A DNA stretch of 64,000 nt, from positions 85,268,151-85,332,150 of the forward strand of contig NC_133120.1 of NCBI RefSeq assembly GCF_033568475.1, in the 5' to 3' direction. This document shows, piece by piece, positions 11,444-23,245 of this stretch (its first letter is position 1; every line of letters starts with the position of its first letter). The stretch is from Henckelia pumila. Taxonomy: Eukaryota; Streptophyta; Magnoliopsida; Lamiales; Gesneriaceae. The notes beneath the pieces were generated by a model, which saw nothing but the letters and a program-made list of their open reading frames with translations, ran no database searches and was not told the DNA's origin. A program made the position numbers and the translations under genes.

Positions 11444-11458
11444 TTCTCCCCCACTTAA
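11444..11458 (-). promoter_or_regulatory. Polypurine tract of the gypsy element
   Basis: The minus strand reads CTTAAGTGGGGGAGAA immediately before the TG of the 3' LTR, which is the expected plus-strand primer for reverse transcription. Confidence 0.85.
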
Positions 11459-11578
11459 GATATTTCGTCCTCGAAATCAGATCTTAAGTACCGAATGCAC
11501 ATACAGAAATCAGAAATATTCTTTATTCAAATCAAACGTTTACAGAGTTTGCAACTGAATACAACTTAAAGAATGAAA

Positions 11579-14500
11579 TCAAAACAACTCAGGATGGTCT
11601 TTACGCATCCTGTCCTCAAGCTCCCAAGTAGCTTCCTCAGTGCCTCGGCGCTGCCACTGAACTAAAACCAAAGGAATGACTTTGTTCCGTAAAACCTTAT
11701 CCTTATAATCAAGGATGCGAAGAGGTTTCTCAACATAAGTCAAATCCTTGTCTACCTGAACCTCAGACCGCTGCAGAATATGAGATTCATCCGCCACATA
11801 CCGTCGCAACAGAGATACGTGGAACACGTCGTGAATGCTGGATAGATGCGGTGGCAAAGCTAGTCTATAAGCCAAATCGCCAATGCTCTCTAAGATCTCA
11901 AACGGACCGATAAATCTGGGAGACAACTTGCCCTTAAGGCCAAATCTGAGAATCTTGCGGAAAGGTGACACTCTCAGAAACACTTTCTCCCCGACCTCGA
12001 ACTGCAAAGGCCTACGCTTGATATTAGCATAGCTGGCCTGACGATCCTGTGCAGTCTTAATCCGTTTCTTGATTTGATCAACAATATCTATCGCCTGCTG
12101 GATAAACTCCGGTCCCTCAGCCTGTCTCTCCCCCACTTCTTCCCAGAAGAGTGGAGTACGACAACGTCGCCCATACAGCGCCTCAAAAGGTGCCATCCCA
12201 ATACTAGTGTGATAGCTGTTGTTGTAAGCGAACTCGATCAACGGCAAATGATCCTGCCAGGCTGAACCAAAATCCAAGACGCGCGCTCTAAGCATATCCT
12301 CTAACGTACGGATAGTGCGCTCTGACTGACCATCAGTCTCTGGATGATAGGCTGTACTCAAACTGAGAGTAGTACCCATCGCACGCTGAACACTCCCCCA
12401 GAATCTAGAAGTAAACCTGGGGTCCCGATCGCTGACAATGCTCACAGGCACTCCATGAAGTCGAACGATCTCCTGAATGTACATCCGTGCCATGCGATCC
12501 ACAGAGTACTCTCGGCTATAGGCAATGAAATGCGCTGACTTGGTGAGTCGGTCCACCACAACCCAGATAGCATCACAGTTCCTCGGGGATACCGGCAAAT
12601 GGGTCACAAAGTCCATAGTGATAAACTCCCATTTCCATTCAGGAATAGGCAGACTGTGAAGCAATCCTCCAGGTCGTCGGTGCTCTGCCTTGACCTGTTG
12701 ACACACCAAACATCTTAAAACAAACTGATAAACACTGCGTTTCATTCCCTTCCACCAGAAACGAGTACGTAGATCCTTGTACATCTTGTTGCTCCCAGGA
12801 TGAATACTCAACTTAGTGCGATGTGCCTGAGATAAAATCTCCTCTCGCAACTCTTCATCCTGTGGAATCACAAGCCTACCAGACAAACACAGAAATCCAT
12901 CTGACTGATAATGAAATCCAGATGAGCTATCCTCGTTAGCTAGACGAGCTAAACGCTGGGTCTTCGAATCAGACATCTGAGCATCTCGGATCCGCGAGTA
13001 CAAAGCTGGCTCAGATAATATCGCAAACATCTGGATACTCTGCATACCTTTCTTATGCTTGAAGGTATAACCTGAAGTACAACAGTCACTGATCGCACTA
13101 GACATCGAACAAGTCTGAAGTGCGGATAGTCGCACCTTGCGACTCAAAGCATCAGCGGTGAGATTAGCAGCTCCCGGATGGTACTTAATCTCGCAATCAT
13201 AGTCCTTAAGCAAGTCCATCCAACGTCTCTGCCTCATGTTCAACTCCGCCTGAGTGAACAAATACTTGAGACTCTTATGGTCGGTGAAGATCTCAAATTT
13301 CTCGCCATACAGATAATGACGCCAGATCTTCAAAGCGAACACAATGGCTGCCAACTCCAAATCATGGACTGGGTAGTTGTCCTCGTGAAGCTTCAGCTGT
13401 CTAGAAGCGTATGCGATCACATGCCCATTCTGAGTCAGGACACAACCTAACCCCTGAAGAGAAGCATCCGTGTAAACTACATACCCTCCAGATCCTGACG
13501 GTAATGCTAACACCGGCGCAGAAGTCAACCGCCGTCGAAGCTCACGGAAATTCTCCTCACACTCGGAGGACCACTCGAAATCCACACCCTTGCGGGTAAG
13601 CTGCGTCAACGGTCGAGCTAACTGAGAGAAGTTCAGAATGAAGCGACGATAATACCCTGCTAGACCCAGAAAACTACGGATCTCAGCAACTGTCGTCGGA
13701 CGCGACCAATTAAGTACCGCTTCAATCTTGCTTGGATCAACAGAAATCCCCACCCTAGATATGATATGGCCAAGAAAGACCACTCTATCCATCCAGAACT
13801 CACACTTGCTCAGCTTGGCGTACAACTGCTCATCTCGAAGAGTCTGTAGTACCAACCGCAAGTGAGAAACATGCTCTTCCGTATTACGCGAATACACCAA
13901 GATGTCGTCAATGAAGACCACGACAAACTTGTCTAAATACTCCCTGAAGACACGGTTCATCAGATCCATGAATATAGCCGGCGCATTGGTCAAACCAAAT
14001 GGCATCACTAGGAACTCGTAATGCCCATAGCGAGTACGGAATGCAGTCTTGGCTACGTCCTGATCACGGACTCTCAACTGATGATACCCAGATCTCAAGT
14101 CAATCTTGGAGTAAATAGAAGTACCCTGCAGCTGATCAAACAAGTCATCAATACGAGGCAACGGATACTTGTTCTTCACAGTGACTCGATTCAGCTGCCG
14201 ATAGTCAATGCACAGCCGCATCGACCCATCCTTCTTCTTCACGAAGAGAACAGGAGCTCCCCAAGGAGATACACTAGGACGAATGTACCCCTTGTCCAAA
14301 AGATCCTGTAGCTGATTCTTCAACTCACGCATCTCTGACGGAGCCAGACGATACGGTGCTCTAGAAATAGGCGAAGTACCCGGCATCAACTCTATGCCAA
14401 ACTCGACTTTCCTAGCAGGAGGAAAACCCGGAATCTCATCAGGAAACACATCTGGAAATTCATCCACAACCGGAATGCTCTCTATCCCAATACTCTCAGC

Positions 14501-15994
14501 GGACAAATCAACTGCATAGATAAGGTAGCCTTCCCCGCCAGACTCTAGAGCTCGACAGGCTCTCAAAGCTGATACCAAAGGCATCGGGGGTCGCGCTCCC
14601 TCACCATAGAAAAACCAACTCTCACTCCCTTCCGGATGAAAGCGTACTAATCTCTGATAGCAGTCCACTGAAGCTCGATAGGTAGTCAGCACATCTATTC
14701 CCAGAATGCAATCAAAGTCGTCCATCGCCAGGACCATGAGATTCGCTAACAGAATGTTCCCTTTGAACTCTAAAGGGCAACCCATCACTAGACGCTTAGC
14801 CAAAGCAGATTGGCCCGTCGGAGTAGAAACAGACATCACTACGTCTAGTGCAATGCATGGTAATTTATGCCTCTTAACAAAACGTGCAGAAATGAAGGAA
14901 TGAGATGCACCAGTGTCAATAAGTACAAGAGCAGGTATACCATAAAGCATAAATGTACCTGCGATGACTTTCTCATTCTCCTCCACTGCCTGATCATGTC
15001 TCAGGGCAAACACCTGGCCAGAAGCTCGTGGCCTCAAATGAGAACTCCCAGCAGACTGTCCCTGCGACCTCTGCTGTACGGTAGCCTGAGAACCCGATCC
15101 TGAACCAGAACCAGAACCGCCTCCCCCAAACAGTGGACAATCCCTCCGGATATGACCAGTCTCTCCACAACGGAAACAAGCTCCAGAAGCTCTGCGGCAC
15201 TTGTCGGATGGATGGTTCTTCCCACAGTGATCACACTTGTCCTTCTTACCGAAACGGACAACACCTCCCGAACCAGAGGAAGAAGTAGACCCGGACTTCT
15301 TGAATGACTGGGCACGGGGGGCCAAAGAACTAGCAGGTCTCGACTGAGAGAAAGACCTGTTCCGCCGAATGCTATCCTCCGCCTGGTGACAACGGCTCAC
15401 CAAACCCTCGTAGGACATGTCGTCACCAACCGCCACACGGTCATGGATCTCAGGGTTAAGGCCCTGAAGGAACAGATTATACTTCATCCCTGAGCTATCA
15501 GCAATCTCGGGGCAATAGGATAGCAGATCAAAGAACCTCTGCTGATACTCATCGATAGACATAGTTCCCTGTCGCAGACTCAGTAGCTCGCCTGCCTTCG
15601 ACTGTCGGAGTGCAGGAGGAAAATACCGCTTTTGGAAAGCTGTGCGAAACTCGGCCCAGGTGGCCACTCCTCTCGCCGCAACAAAAGGTGCAGAAGTAAA
15701 CCTCCACCACCTGCGCGCACGCCCATCCAGAAGATAGCCAAGGGTCTCCACCTTCTGCTCATCGGTGCATTGGAAAGTCTGAAAAGTCGTCTCCATGCGG
15801 TCTAACCAGTTCTCCGCATCCTCCGGAGACTCACCTCCAACTAAGGGCTTAGGACCCATAGCTAAGAATCGACGCACAGTGAAACGCTCGTCGTCATGGT
15901 GACGATGACGCCTTTCTCGACGAGGCTCCCGGTCGGCATCACCCCAACGCCCACCAACACTGCCATGAGAACTCTGGTCGTCACGATTTGACAT
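11579..15994 (-). CDS. Gypsy gag-pol polyprotein, 1471 aa, intact
   Basis: One open frame encodes every part needed for retrotransposition. A retrotransposon Gag domain lies at about residues 47-205. Two zinc knuckles follow ([13 protein letters not shown] near 254 and [14 protein letters not shown] near 273), then an SG-rich linker. The aspartic protease active site DTGAS is near 360. Reverse transcriptase spans about 550-735, with the catalytic motif as FIDD near 695. RNase H ([10 protein letters not shown]) is in the middle. Integrase follows with its HHCC finger (CLVCQQVK), the DFVTHLP and DRDPRF catalytic segments and [12 protein letters not shown]. The tail after FHVSLLRRY ends in a chromodomain-like segment with EEATWE. 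No stop or frameshift is present. The start chosen is the first ATG after the primer binding site, about 50 bp in. Confidence 0.95.
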   Translation of the reverse strand: MSNRDDQSSHGSVGGRWGDADREPRRERRHRHHDDERFTVRRFLAMGPKPLVGGESPEDAENWLDRMETTFQTFQCTDEQKVETLGYLLDGRARRWWRFTSAPFVAARGVATWAEFRTAFQKRYFPPALRQSKAGELLSLRQGTMSIDEYQQRFFDLLSYCPEIADSSGMKYNLFLQGLNPEIHDRVAVGDDMSYEGLVSRCHQAEDSIRRNRSFSQSRPASSLAPRAQSFKKSGSTSSSGSGGVVRFGKKDKCDHCGKNHPSDKCRRASGACFRCGETGHIRRDCPLFGGGGSGSGSGSGSQATVQQRSQGQSAGSSHLRPRASGQVFALRHDQAVEENEKVIAGTFMLYGIPALVLIDTGASHSFISARFVKRHKLPCIALDVVMSVSTPTGQSALAKRLVMGCPLEFKGNILLANLMVLAMDDFDCILGIDVLTTYRASVDCYQRLVRFHPEGSESWFFYGEGARPPMPLVSALRACRALESGGEGYLIYAVDLSAESIGIESIPVVDEFPDVFPDEIPGFPPARKVEFGIELMPGTSPISRAPYRLAPSEMRELKNQLQDLLDKGYIRPSVSPWGAPVLFVKKKDGSMRLCIDYRQLNRVTVKNKYPLPRIDDLFDQLQGTSIYSKIDLRSGYHQLRVRDQDVAKTAFRTRYGHYEFLVMPFGLTNAPAIFMDLMNRVFREYLDKFVVVFIDDILVYSRNTEEHVSHLRLVLQTLRDEQLYAKLSKCEFWMDRVVFLGHIISRVGISVDPSKIEAVLNWSRPTTVAEIRSFLGLAGYYRRFILNFSQLARPLTQLTRKGVDFEWSSECEENFRELRRRLTSAPVLALPSGSGGYVVYTDASLQGLGCVLTQNGHVIAYASRQLKLHEDNYPVHDLELAAIVFALKIWRHYLYGEKFEIFTDHKSLKYLFTQAELNMRQRRWMDLLKDYDCEIKYHPGAANLTADALSRKVRLSALQTCSMSSAISDCCTSGYTFKHKKGMQSIQMFAILSEPALYSRIRDAQMSDSKTQRLARLANEDSSSGFHYQSDGFLCLSGRLVIPQDEELREEILSQAHRTKLSIHPGSNKMYKDLRTRFWWKGMKRSVYQFVLRCLVCQQVKAEHRRPGGLLHSLPIPEWKWEFITMDFVTHLPVSPRNCDAIWVVVDRLTKSAHFIAYSREYSVDRMARMYIQEIVRLHGVPVSIVSDRDPRFTSRFWGSVQRAMGTTLSLSTAYHPETDGQSERTIRTLEDMLRARVLDFGSAWQDHLPLIEFAYNNSYHTSIGMAPFEALYGRRCRTPLFWEEVGERQAEGPEFIQQAIDIVDQIKKRIKTAQDRQASYANIKRRPLQFEVGEKVFLRVSPFRKILRFGLKGKLSPRFIGPFEILESIGDLAYRLALPPHLSSIHDVFHVSLLRRYVADESHILQRSEVQVDKDLTYVEKPLRILDYKDKVLRNKVIPLVLVQWQRRGTEEATWELEDRMRKDHPELF

Positions 15995-16042
15995 CTACAA
16001 AAATACCTCAAGATGAGACTAAATCCCAAGAAATCTTTGCAT

Positions 16043-16054
16043 GCTCTGATACCA
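16043..16054 (-). promoter_or_regulatory. Primer binding site, initiator-Met tRNA
   Basis: The minus strand reads TGGTATCAGAGC a few bases inside the 5' LTR, the standard complement of the 3' end of plant initiator methionine tRNA. Confidence 0.9.
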
Positions 16055-16058
16055 TAAA

Positions 16059-17398
16059 TGTAGTGACCCTTACCCGGATCACCTACTAAACAGAACTTAG
16101 GCATGCAATTAACTTAATAAAACAGATATCAGAATAAAACTGCGAAAACCAATAACATTATACAATCCCAAGTAAAGGAATCTGTAATTATCCAATATTA
16201 TACAACCAAATCGAGTAGCTGTATAAAACCCAAACAACAGTAATAAAGCCTAGACGAAGCTCCAGCTGACCAACCACTGACTAGCCCCTCCTCGATCCAC
16301 CCTCCTCGTCCAATCGAAAACCTGCCCCATGGAATAGGGTGTCCAGAAAATACAGAGTACGAGACGTGAGCATAAAACGCTCAGTGCGAGAGTATGAGTA
16401 TACATGCATGCAAAGTGAACTCCCTATAGACTCGAGGTCAAGGATCAGATAACAGAGACAGACCGGGCCCTGGTATGTAGCACGCTGTGCCGTCGCTTCA
16501 GGAGGTGGCTCCCATACCGAGATAACCGTGGAAACACCGGACCCAAATCGATGGAAGTCCATCCACTAACAGGATAGGGTACAACCCTACTAACAGACAT
16601 CTCGAAGGAGATACAGCAAGATGCAAATGAATGCAGCATAATATCATGGCATATAAATCATGCGGTCACATAATACATGCATACTCAGTCAGGATATCTC
16701 GAACAGTACTTTCGTACCTCAAATACTAGGTAGGCACTAGCAGCTCTAAGTCCAAGCCTAAAGTCCGCCTACACAGCGAAATGATACCACTATCATTACA
16801 GTGCTCTAAAAGCCTTAACTAAGCTATTGCATACTCCTAAATATTTATAGGAAGCAAAAGCTATACCTTCGTCCGTCGTTAGCCCTTTGATGTCGATGCC
16901 TCCAGAACTTGGGCACAACTCCGCTACGACTATCGAACGCCTCTCCGACCTCCGGACCAAGCCTAAGAAGACTAGAACAGCTCGAATATGACTAGAAATA
17001 GAGAGGAAATCCAGAATTGGCAAGGAGAAATGAAATCTCGGCCTTCTATTTATAGACAACGATCGGAGCCTCCGATCCTCGATCGGAACGTCCGAACTTC
17101 GATCGGAACGTCCGATCCTGCCATCAGAGCTTCCGAAGATCCTGATCTGCCACGTGTCAAAATATCACTTGATGACTCCGGATAGGGGTGATCGGAGCCT
17201 CCGGTCCTGATCGGAGCTTCCGATCCAGCCACACGTCATGGATGACGTAATATCATCGGTGCCTCCGATCCTCATCGGAGCTTCCGATCCCGATCGGAGC
17301 TTCCGATCGTCCCTTCGGAGCTTCCGATCCGTCCAATCCCCAATTTATTTAATTAGCATTAATCCTTTAATTACTCAATTAGGGTTCGGGCTACTACA
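16059..17398 (-). repeat. 5' LTR of the gypsy element
   Basis: Same length as the 3' LTR and nearly identical. Visible differences include G/A near 16144, A/G near 16214, G/C and C/A near 16293 and 16317, and a few others. It carries the TATA box at 17046-17055 (minus) and the palindromic array at 17056-17350. Confidence 0.95.
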
Positions 17399-18225
17399 TG
17401 ATTAGTTTGGCCGTGTCTAAAAATTTGGAAATATGTCTTATGGATGTTGTTACAGCTTACTTATACGGATCACTTGATAGTGATATATACATGAAAATCC
17501 CTGAAGGATTTAAGATGTCTGAAGCACAAAGTTCAAAACCCAGAGAATTTTATTTTGTAAAATTGCAAAGATCATTATATGGGTTGAAGCAATCCGGTCG
17601 AATGTGGTATAATCGGCTAAGTGAGCACTTGATAAAAAAGGGATATGTAAATGATCCAATATGCCCTTGTGTTTTCATCAAGAAAACAACATCCGAATGT
17701 GTAATTATTGTTGTATATGTTGATGATTTAAATATCATTGGAACGAATAAAAAAATTCAAGAAGTTATGATGTACTTGAAAGAAGAATTCGAAATGAAGG
17801 ATCTTGGGAAACCAAGTATTGCTTGGGTTTGCAAATTGAACAAAAAGAATGTGGAATTTTTGTTCACCAGGCAAATTATACAGAAAAGATCATTAACCGT
17901 TTTAATATGGATAAATCAAATCCATTAAGTACTCCAATTGTTGTAAGATCATTAAACATAGAAAAGGATCCATTTCGTCCATGTGTAGATGATGAAGTTA
18001 TTCTTGGTCTAGAAGTACCATATCTAAGTGTCATTGGTGCCCTTATGTATCTTGCAAATTGCACTAGACTTGATATATCTTTTGCTGTAAATTTATTGGC
18101 AAGATTCAGTTCATATCCAACAAAGAGGCACTGGAATGGAATTAAACATATATTCCATTATCTACGAGGAACGACAGATTTGGGACTTTTGTACTCAAAA
18201 AACACCAATCAAAGTATCAACATAT
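17399..18225 (+). pseudogene. Copia reverse transcriptase, C-terminal half (copy 1)
   Basis: Resumes the frame cut at 10103. SLAVSKNLEICLMDVVTAYLYG, PEGFKMSE and LYGLKQSGRMWYNRL lead to the catalytic YVDD near 17720. A frameshift follows near 17820, and the next section (GLQIEQKECGIFVHQ) is in another frame. It runs directly into the duplicated copy at 18226. Confidence 0.9.
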
Positions 18226-18852
18226 CGAATGTGGTATAATCGGCTAAGTGAGCACTTGATAAAAAAAGAATATGTAAATGATCCAATATGCCCTTGTGTT
18301 TTCATCAAGAAAACAACATCCGAATGTGTAATTATTGTTGTATATGTTGATGATTTAAATATCATTGAAACGAATAAAAAAATTCAAGAAGTTATGATGT
18401 ACTTGAAAGAAGAATTCGAAATGAAGGATCTTGGGAAACCAAGTATTGCTTGGGTTTGCAAATTGAACAAAAAGAATGCGGAATTTTTGTTCACCAGGCA
18501 AATTATACAGAAAAGATCCTTAACCATTTTAATATGAATAAATCAAATCCATTAAGTACTCCAATTGTTGTAAGATCATTAAACATAGAAAATGATCCAT
18601 TTCGTCCATGTGAAGATGATGAAGTTATTCTTGGTCTAGAAGTACCATATCTAAGTGGCATTGGTGTCCTTATGTATCTTGCAAATTGCACTAAACCTGA
18701 TATATCTTTTGCTGTAAATTTATTAGCAAGATTCAGTTCATATCCAACAAAGAGGCACTGGAATGAAATTAAACATATATTTCATTATCTACGAAGAACG
18801 ACAGATTTGGGACTTTTGTACTCAAAAAACACCAATCAAAGTATCATTGGTT
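17599..18852 (+). repeat. 627-bp tandem duplication inside copia pol
   Basis: The stretch starting CGAATGTGGTATAATCGGC at 17599 recurs at 18226, giving a period of 627 bp (209 codons). Both copies include YVDD and the same frameshift, so the frameshift predates or accompanied the duplication. About 16 differences are visible between copies (for example GGATATG/GAATATG and AATGTGG/AATGCGG). Confidence 0.9.
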
Positions 18853-19340
18853 ATGCTGATGCTGGATATTTATCTGATCCACATAAGGCACGTTCCCAAA
18901 CCGGATATGTATTTACTCGTGGAGCCACAACAATTTCTTGACGTTCACAGAAACAAACACTAGTAACAACTTCATCAAATCACGCCGAGATTATTGCGCT
19001 ACATGAAGCAAGTCGTGAATGTGTTTGGCTAAAATCAGTGACACAACATATCCAAAATTCTTGTGGATTATCAGTAAACAAGAATCCTGTGACGCCGTAT
19101 GAAGATAATGCTGCATGTATTGCTCAAATGAAAGAATAATACATCAAAAGTGACAGAACCAAACATATCTCCCCAAAGTTCTTTGCCTACACTCAAGATC
19201 TTGAGAAAAATAAAGATATTGATATCTGTTACATTCAATCATGTGAGAACTCATCAGATCTCTTTACAAAGGCGCTTCCTACGACAATATTCAGAAAACA
19301 TGTATATAATATTGGGATGCGAAATCTACAGCGTATGTGA
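18226..19340 (+). pseudogene. Copia RT (copy 2) and RNase H
   Basis: The duplicated RT segment is followed by copia RNase H: GYADAGYLSDPHKARSQTGYVFTRG, then a TGA at 18939-18941 where the family has tryptophan, then HAEIIALHEASRECVWL and DNAACIAQMKE. A further stop follows at 19138. The remainder (TKHISPKFF, SDLFTKALP) reaches a terminal TGA at 19338-19340. Both interior stops make this non-functional. Confidence 0.88.
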
Positions 19341-19490
19341 AGAATCGATCGTATTAACACGAGGGGAGTTTACGTGGCTGCACTCTTTTTTCCTTGCTAT
19401 GGTTTTTATCCCACTGGGTTTTTCCTAGTAAGGTTTTTAACGAGGCAGTATACAAACACGTAATATCACGATCATCATCACAAGGGAGAG

Positions 19491-19745
19491 TATTGGAAAT
19501 TATATATTAAAATTAGATTGAAAATTATTTGTGATGGTGATGTGATGATATTTTAATTTTTGATTATGTAATGAATGACATATTTATTTTTGGACATTTC
19601 TCAATTGAGGATCTATAAATAGACCTCAATATTTGTGAAGAAATAACACAAGTTTAGAGAGAAGATTTCATAAGTGTTTGGTTTGATATATATTTTGAGT
19701 TTTAAAGTTTTTAGTTTTTACCATAAATTTTTACTTTTCACAACA
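19491..19745 (+). repeat. 3' LTR of the copia element
   Basis: Matches 5413-5666 apart from about six substitutions and one extra T. It is preceded by a purine-rich AAGGGAGAG (polypurine tract) and followed by the target duplication ATATA. Confidence 0.92.
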
Positions 19746-19750
19746 ATATA

Positions 19751-20926
19751 TATTTCCACTTAAAAATACTTTAGGCAATGGTTTTTGTTCATATTATAAT
19801 ACTCTGGGGTGTCCAATAATGATCCAAATATAAATAAACGGGGAAAGACATGAAATTATACAAACACATAAGGGTGATTAGTCAATTTATTTTAAATTCA
19901 TTGCATTATCATAAAATATAATTCTTTGATCAGTTATATATGATGCCATTTAATTTGGCCATTAATTAGAGGATAATAATAACTCATCGTGACTCTTTTC
20001 TAAACCACGCACACCCTCGATCTGTTCCGATCCGTTAATCATTTCAATCACATTATTTTATTAATTAATTTTAAATTCCATAACTAAGGAAACCAACCAT
20101 TGGATCAAACGCACAACGTAATTCTACGCTATAGTGAGAGAACTCGATGCATTATATTTGAATATATCACCTAAACATTTTGTACCAGTACAAATACATT
20201 GCGACTGTTTCTCGTATAAACTCAAATATCCCAAACAAATATATTCTTTATTGAAACATCATATTGTAATTTGCACATAATTGCTCGCAGAAGCAAGCGT
20301 GGATTAATATTCAAGGATTCATCTCTCCTTTAATAAACAAACAAAAGCAATTCATGATGATTTCATTATAATAGCATGCATAAGCTGTTGATTCCAAAAA
20401 CCAATCAGTATATCACAAAATATTAATCCTATATTATATATATTGTTATTTAATCTACTTCACGCGTTCAAATGTAAGTAAATTATATATGATCACCGGG
20501 GATTTAATTAAAGACCACGATCATAAATTTCAAATGAATTTTATTATTTGATCATCTATAATATATATAATTAATTTCAAATGAATTTTATGCCGGCGCT
20601 TATTAAAAATTTCAACGCGCCCCGTAATTAGTTTGTATTTAATTCAAAATTTAATTATGTAACCCCTTATTTATCTGATCAACTATATTATCATTTATAT
20701 AATAATATAGAAAAAACTTAAAATGATCAAAACATATTTAGAAGTGTTGTCCACGTACACACGATACGAGAGAACTTGATGGCCTAATTAATATGCTATA
20801 TATGCGCACATGTGAGTACTCTCGTATAATAATTGTATGGTGCTTGCATATTCACACACACCCCGTACTTTTTCTATTTAAAAAAATTAAAATAATCAAA
20901 TAGCATATATATCGATTACATTCTGA
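19751..20926. other. Upstream region of the Aux/IAA gene
   Basis: AT-rich. A TTTCAAATGAATTTTAT block occurs twice near 20528 and 20575. A TATA-like CTATTTAAA lies at 20873-20881, about 50 bp before the start codon. I found no other gene here. Confidence 0.5.
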
Positions 20927-22314
20927 ATGGAAGTCGGCCGGAAAATGTCTGCTTTCCTCGGGGAGGCGCGTGGCCTGAATCTTAAGGACATGACCGAGCT
21001 TTGCCTGGGGCTTCCGGGCGGCGGAGGGGAAACCGGTGATCTTTTGAAGACGACCGGGAAAAGAGGCTTCTCCGAAACAGTTGATCTGAAGCTCAGCATA
21101 CAAGCCAGTACTGAATCAGCTGCTGCTGCTATAGATCTCAAGGAGAAGATGAAAAATTCAGCCGCCGTGCTTCCTCCCAAAGATCCAGTCAAGCCACCGG
21201 CCGCTAAGTAATTACTTTTTTATATGTTTAATTGTACTACGTATATATGAAACAAATTAATCGAATTACGGCATGCATGAAATTAAACAGGGCACAAGTG
21301 GTGGGGTGGCCACCAGTGCGGTCATTTCGCAAGAACATTAATATGGCTCACCAGAAGATCAACAGCTGCGAGGAGTCGGCGGCCTTTGTGAAGGTGTCGA
21401 TGGACGGGGCACCGTATCTTCGTAAAGTGGACTTGAATATGTACGAGACTTACCAGCAACTCTCCGATGCCTTGGCTAAAATGTTTAGCTCCTTCACCAA
21501 TATGGGTACGTAACGTATAATTATTATTTTACTATATATATTTTAATTAATTATAGTATTTACACACACACACAGTACTATAGAGAAGCTTATTTGCATG
21601 AAAATTTGTAATATCCATTTGCACGTAAATAAAGAAAAAGTAATCTTGAAAATATCCTTTTTTGGAAGAGCCCAAGGGGCCAAGTTACGTATATACCTAT
21701 ATATCCTTGTCTACATCTTACGTTCATATGAATTCTTACTAAAATTGTTGATATAGTTTAATAGAAACCGCAAAATCTAGCAAATCGTTTCATTCTTGAT
21801 CTGTATTTTTTTTTTTTTTTGGTCAAAAAAAGGTATTAAGATAGTTTCTGCCAGATCAACTAAAATATGTATATATATATAAAATTGTGGCTTGTCTTTT
21901 AGATAGATCTGGCTGGTTTGAATTTATCGCAAAATACTAGTCTTGAATGATCTCTACGTACCTACGATTTAATCATCAGAACTCGTAGTTTATATAATCA
22001 GAAATAAAAGTTCTGTAATTTCTTGTGTAATGAGTTAAAAATATTATTTTAATAAATAATCATTAAAGTGAAACGAATCTGAAAGGTGATTATGAATATA
22101 ATGTGCGTGGTTAACTTAATGATTAGAGTGATTGTAGCATATGTATATATATTATTATGCATGTATATATACAGGTAATTATGGGACCCAAGGAATGATA
22201 GATTTTATGAATGAGAGGAAATTAGTGGATTTGCTAAATAGTTGGGAATATGTTCCCACCTACGAAGATAAGGATGGTGATTGGATGCTCGTGGGCGACG
22301 TACCATGGGAGTAA

Positions 22315-22377
<63 letters not shown>

Positions 22378-23245
22378 TATTTATTTATAATCAGTTTTTA
22401 CAAATTGTATTCCTCATTGTATACTATATATCGTATATATATGCAACAACTTAATTAAATGGTTGCTTCACATTATTTATGCGCAGGATGTTTATTGATT
22501 CATGCAAGCGTCTTCGTATTATGAAAGGATCAGAAGCAATTGGACTAGGTACATCGTTGCCTTTATTTAATTAAGACACGCACACATGCGCGCGCACACG
22601 CGTAATATATAGGAGAAAATATATGTTATCTATCTTATATATGTTATGTTCTTAGAAAATACCTCTTGATCACTCTAAAAATTTAATCACGAGTGCGTGT
22701 GTTGTATGAAACGACCCAATTAAGATTTAAGAAGGTTTCTGAATCTGTTAACTAACTTTGAAATGTATTATTTTGATTATTTTACTAATAGAACATAAAA
22801 CAATATTAAGATCAGTCCCGCGTGTGTGTTTGTGTTATTTATCATTCAGCTGATTCGAAAAAAAATCATTCAGCTGATACGTTAGAGAAAATTATTTGTT
22901 AATATAATTCAAAAAAATTGACTAGTTTAACGAACGAATGAAGTAATATTTATTAGATTAATGTAAACACATAATGAAAAAAAGAATATGCCTGAAGACC
23001 TCGAACACGAGTGAAATAATTAATTAAACATATTTGGATTTTCTTTTAAATTCGATATAATTATAATTAAGAACTGATTCCATAGTACTTTTAGCTTCAT
23101 GAATTAATATTTTATGATTATCCTATGTGAAGTTTTCGAGACCACAAATTTGAGCTCACTATTAATTTTAGTTCTTTAATATATATTATTTTTCTTGTCA
23201 AAATCAGCACCAAGGGCGATGGAGAAATGCAAGAGCAGGTGTTGA
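20927..23245 (+). CDS. Aux/IAA transcriptional repressor, 243 aa
   Basis: Short-lived nuclear repressor of auxin response. It binds ARF transcription factors and TOPLESS co-repressors, and auxin drives its TIR1/AFB-dependent degradation. Coding exons: 20927-21207, 21291-21505, 22175-22310, 22487-22548, 23208-23245, all GT-AG, 732 nt in total. Domain I has the EAR motif LCLGL at residues 25-29. [12 protein letters not shown] follows at 45-56. Domain II is the degron [13 protein letters not shown] near 97-109. The PB1-type domains III and IV run from [17 protein letters not shown] to [17 protein letters not shown], ending [14 protein letters not shown]. All four domains are complete. Length and the KRGFSET block resemble the IAA7/14/16/17 clade; I do not assign a specific number. 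The alternative start at Met7 is possible. Confidence 0.97.
22316..22384. repeat. ATT microsatellite in Aux/IAA intron 3
   Basis: About 20 consecutive TTA units start just inside the 5' splice site of the third intron. Confidence 0.95.

Larger units (their letters stand above)
10104..17398 (-). mobile_element. Complete Ty3/gypsy chromovirus (Tekay/Del-like)
   Basis: Two 1340-bp LTRs (10104-11443 and 16059-17398) start TG and end CA and are flanked by the 5-bp duplication TGATT (10099-10103 and 17399-17403). Between them, on the minus strand, lie a primer binding site for initiator-Met tRNA, an uninterrupted gag-pol frame and a polypurine tract. By eye the LTRs differ at roughly 11 of 1340 positions, so insertion is recent. 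The C-terminal chromodomain and domain order (PR-RT-RH-INT-chromo) place it among chromoviruses. The Tekay/Del assignment is by resemblance of the C-terminal tail and is less certain. Confidence 0.95.
5413..19745 (+). mobile_element. Ty1/copia LTR retrotransposon, decayed, with nested gypsy insertion
   Basis: Two ~254-bp direct LTRs (5413-5666 and 19491-19745) bound the element. ATATA lies immediately outside both ends, a 5-bp target duplication. Order inside is leader, gag, protease, integrase, reverse transcriptase, RNase H, which is copia order. The LTRs differ by about six substitutions and one single-base indel. Total span is 14.3 kb because a 7.3-kb gypsy element sits inside the reverse transcriptase; without it, and without a 627-bp internal duplication, the element is about 6.4 kb. 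Coding frames carry stops and frameshifts, so it cannot make a full polyprotein itself. Confidence 0.93.
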
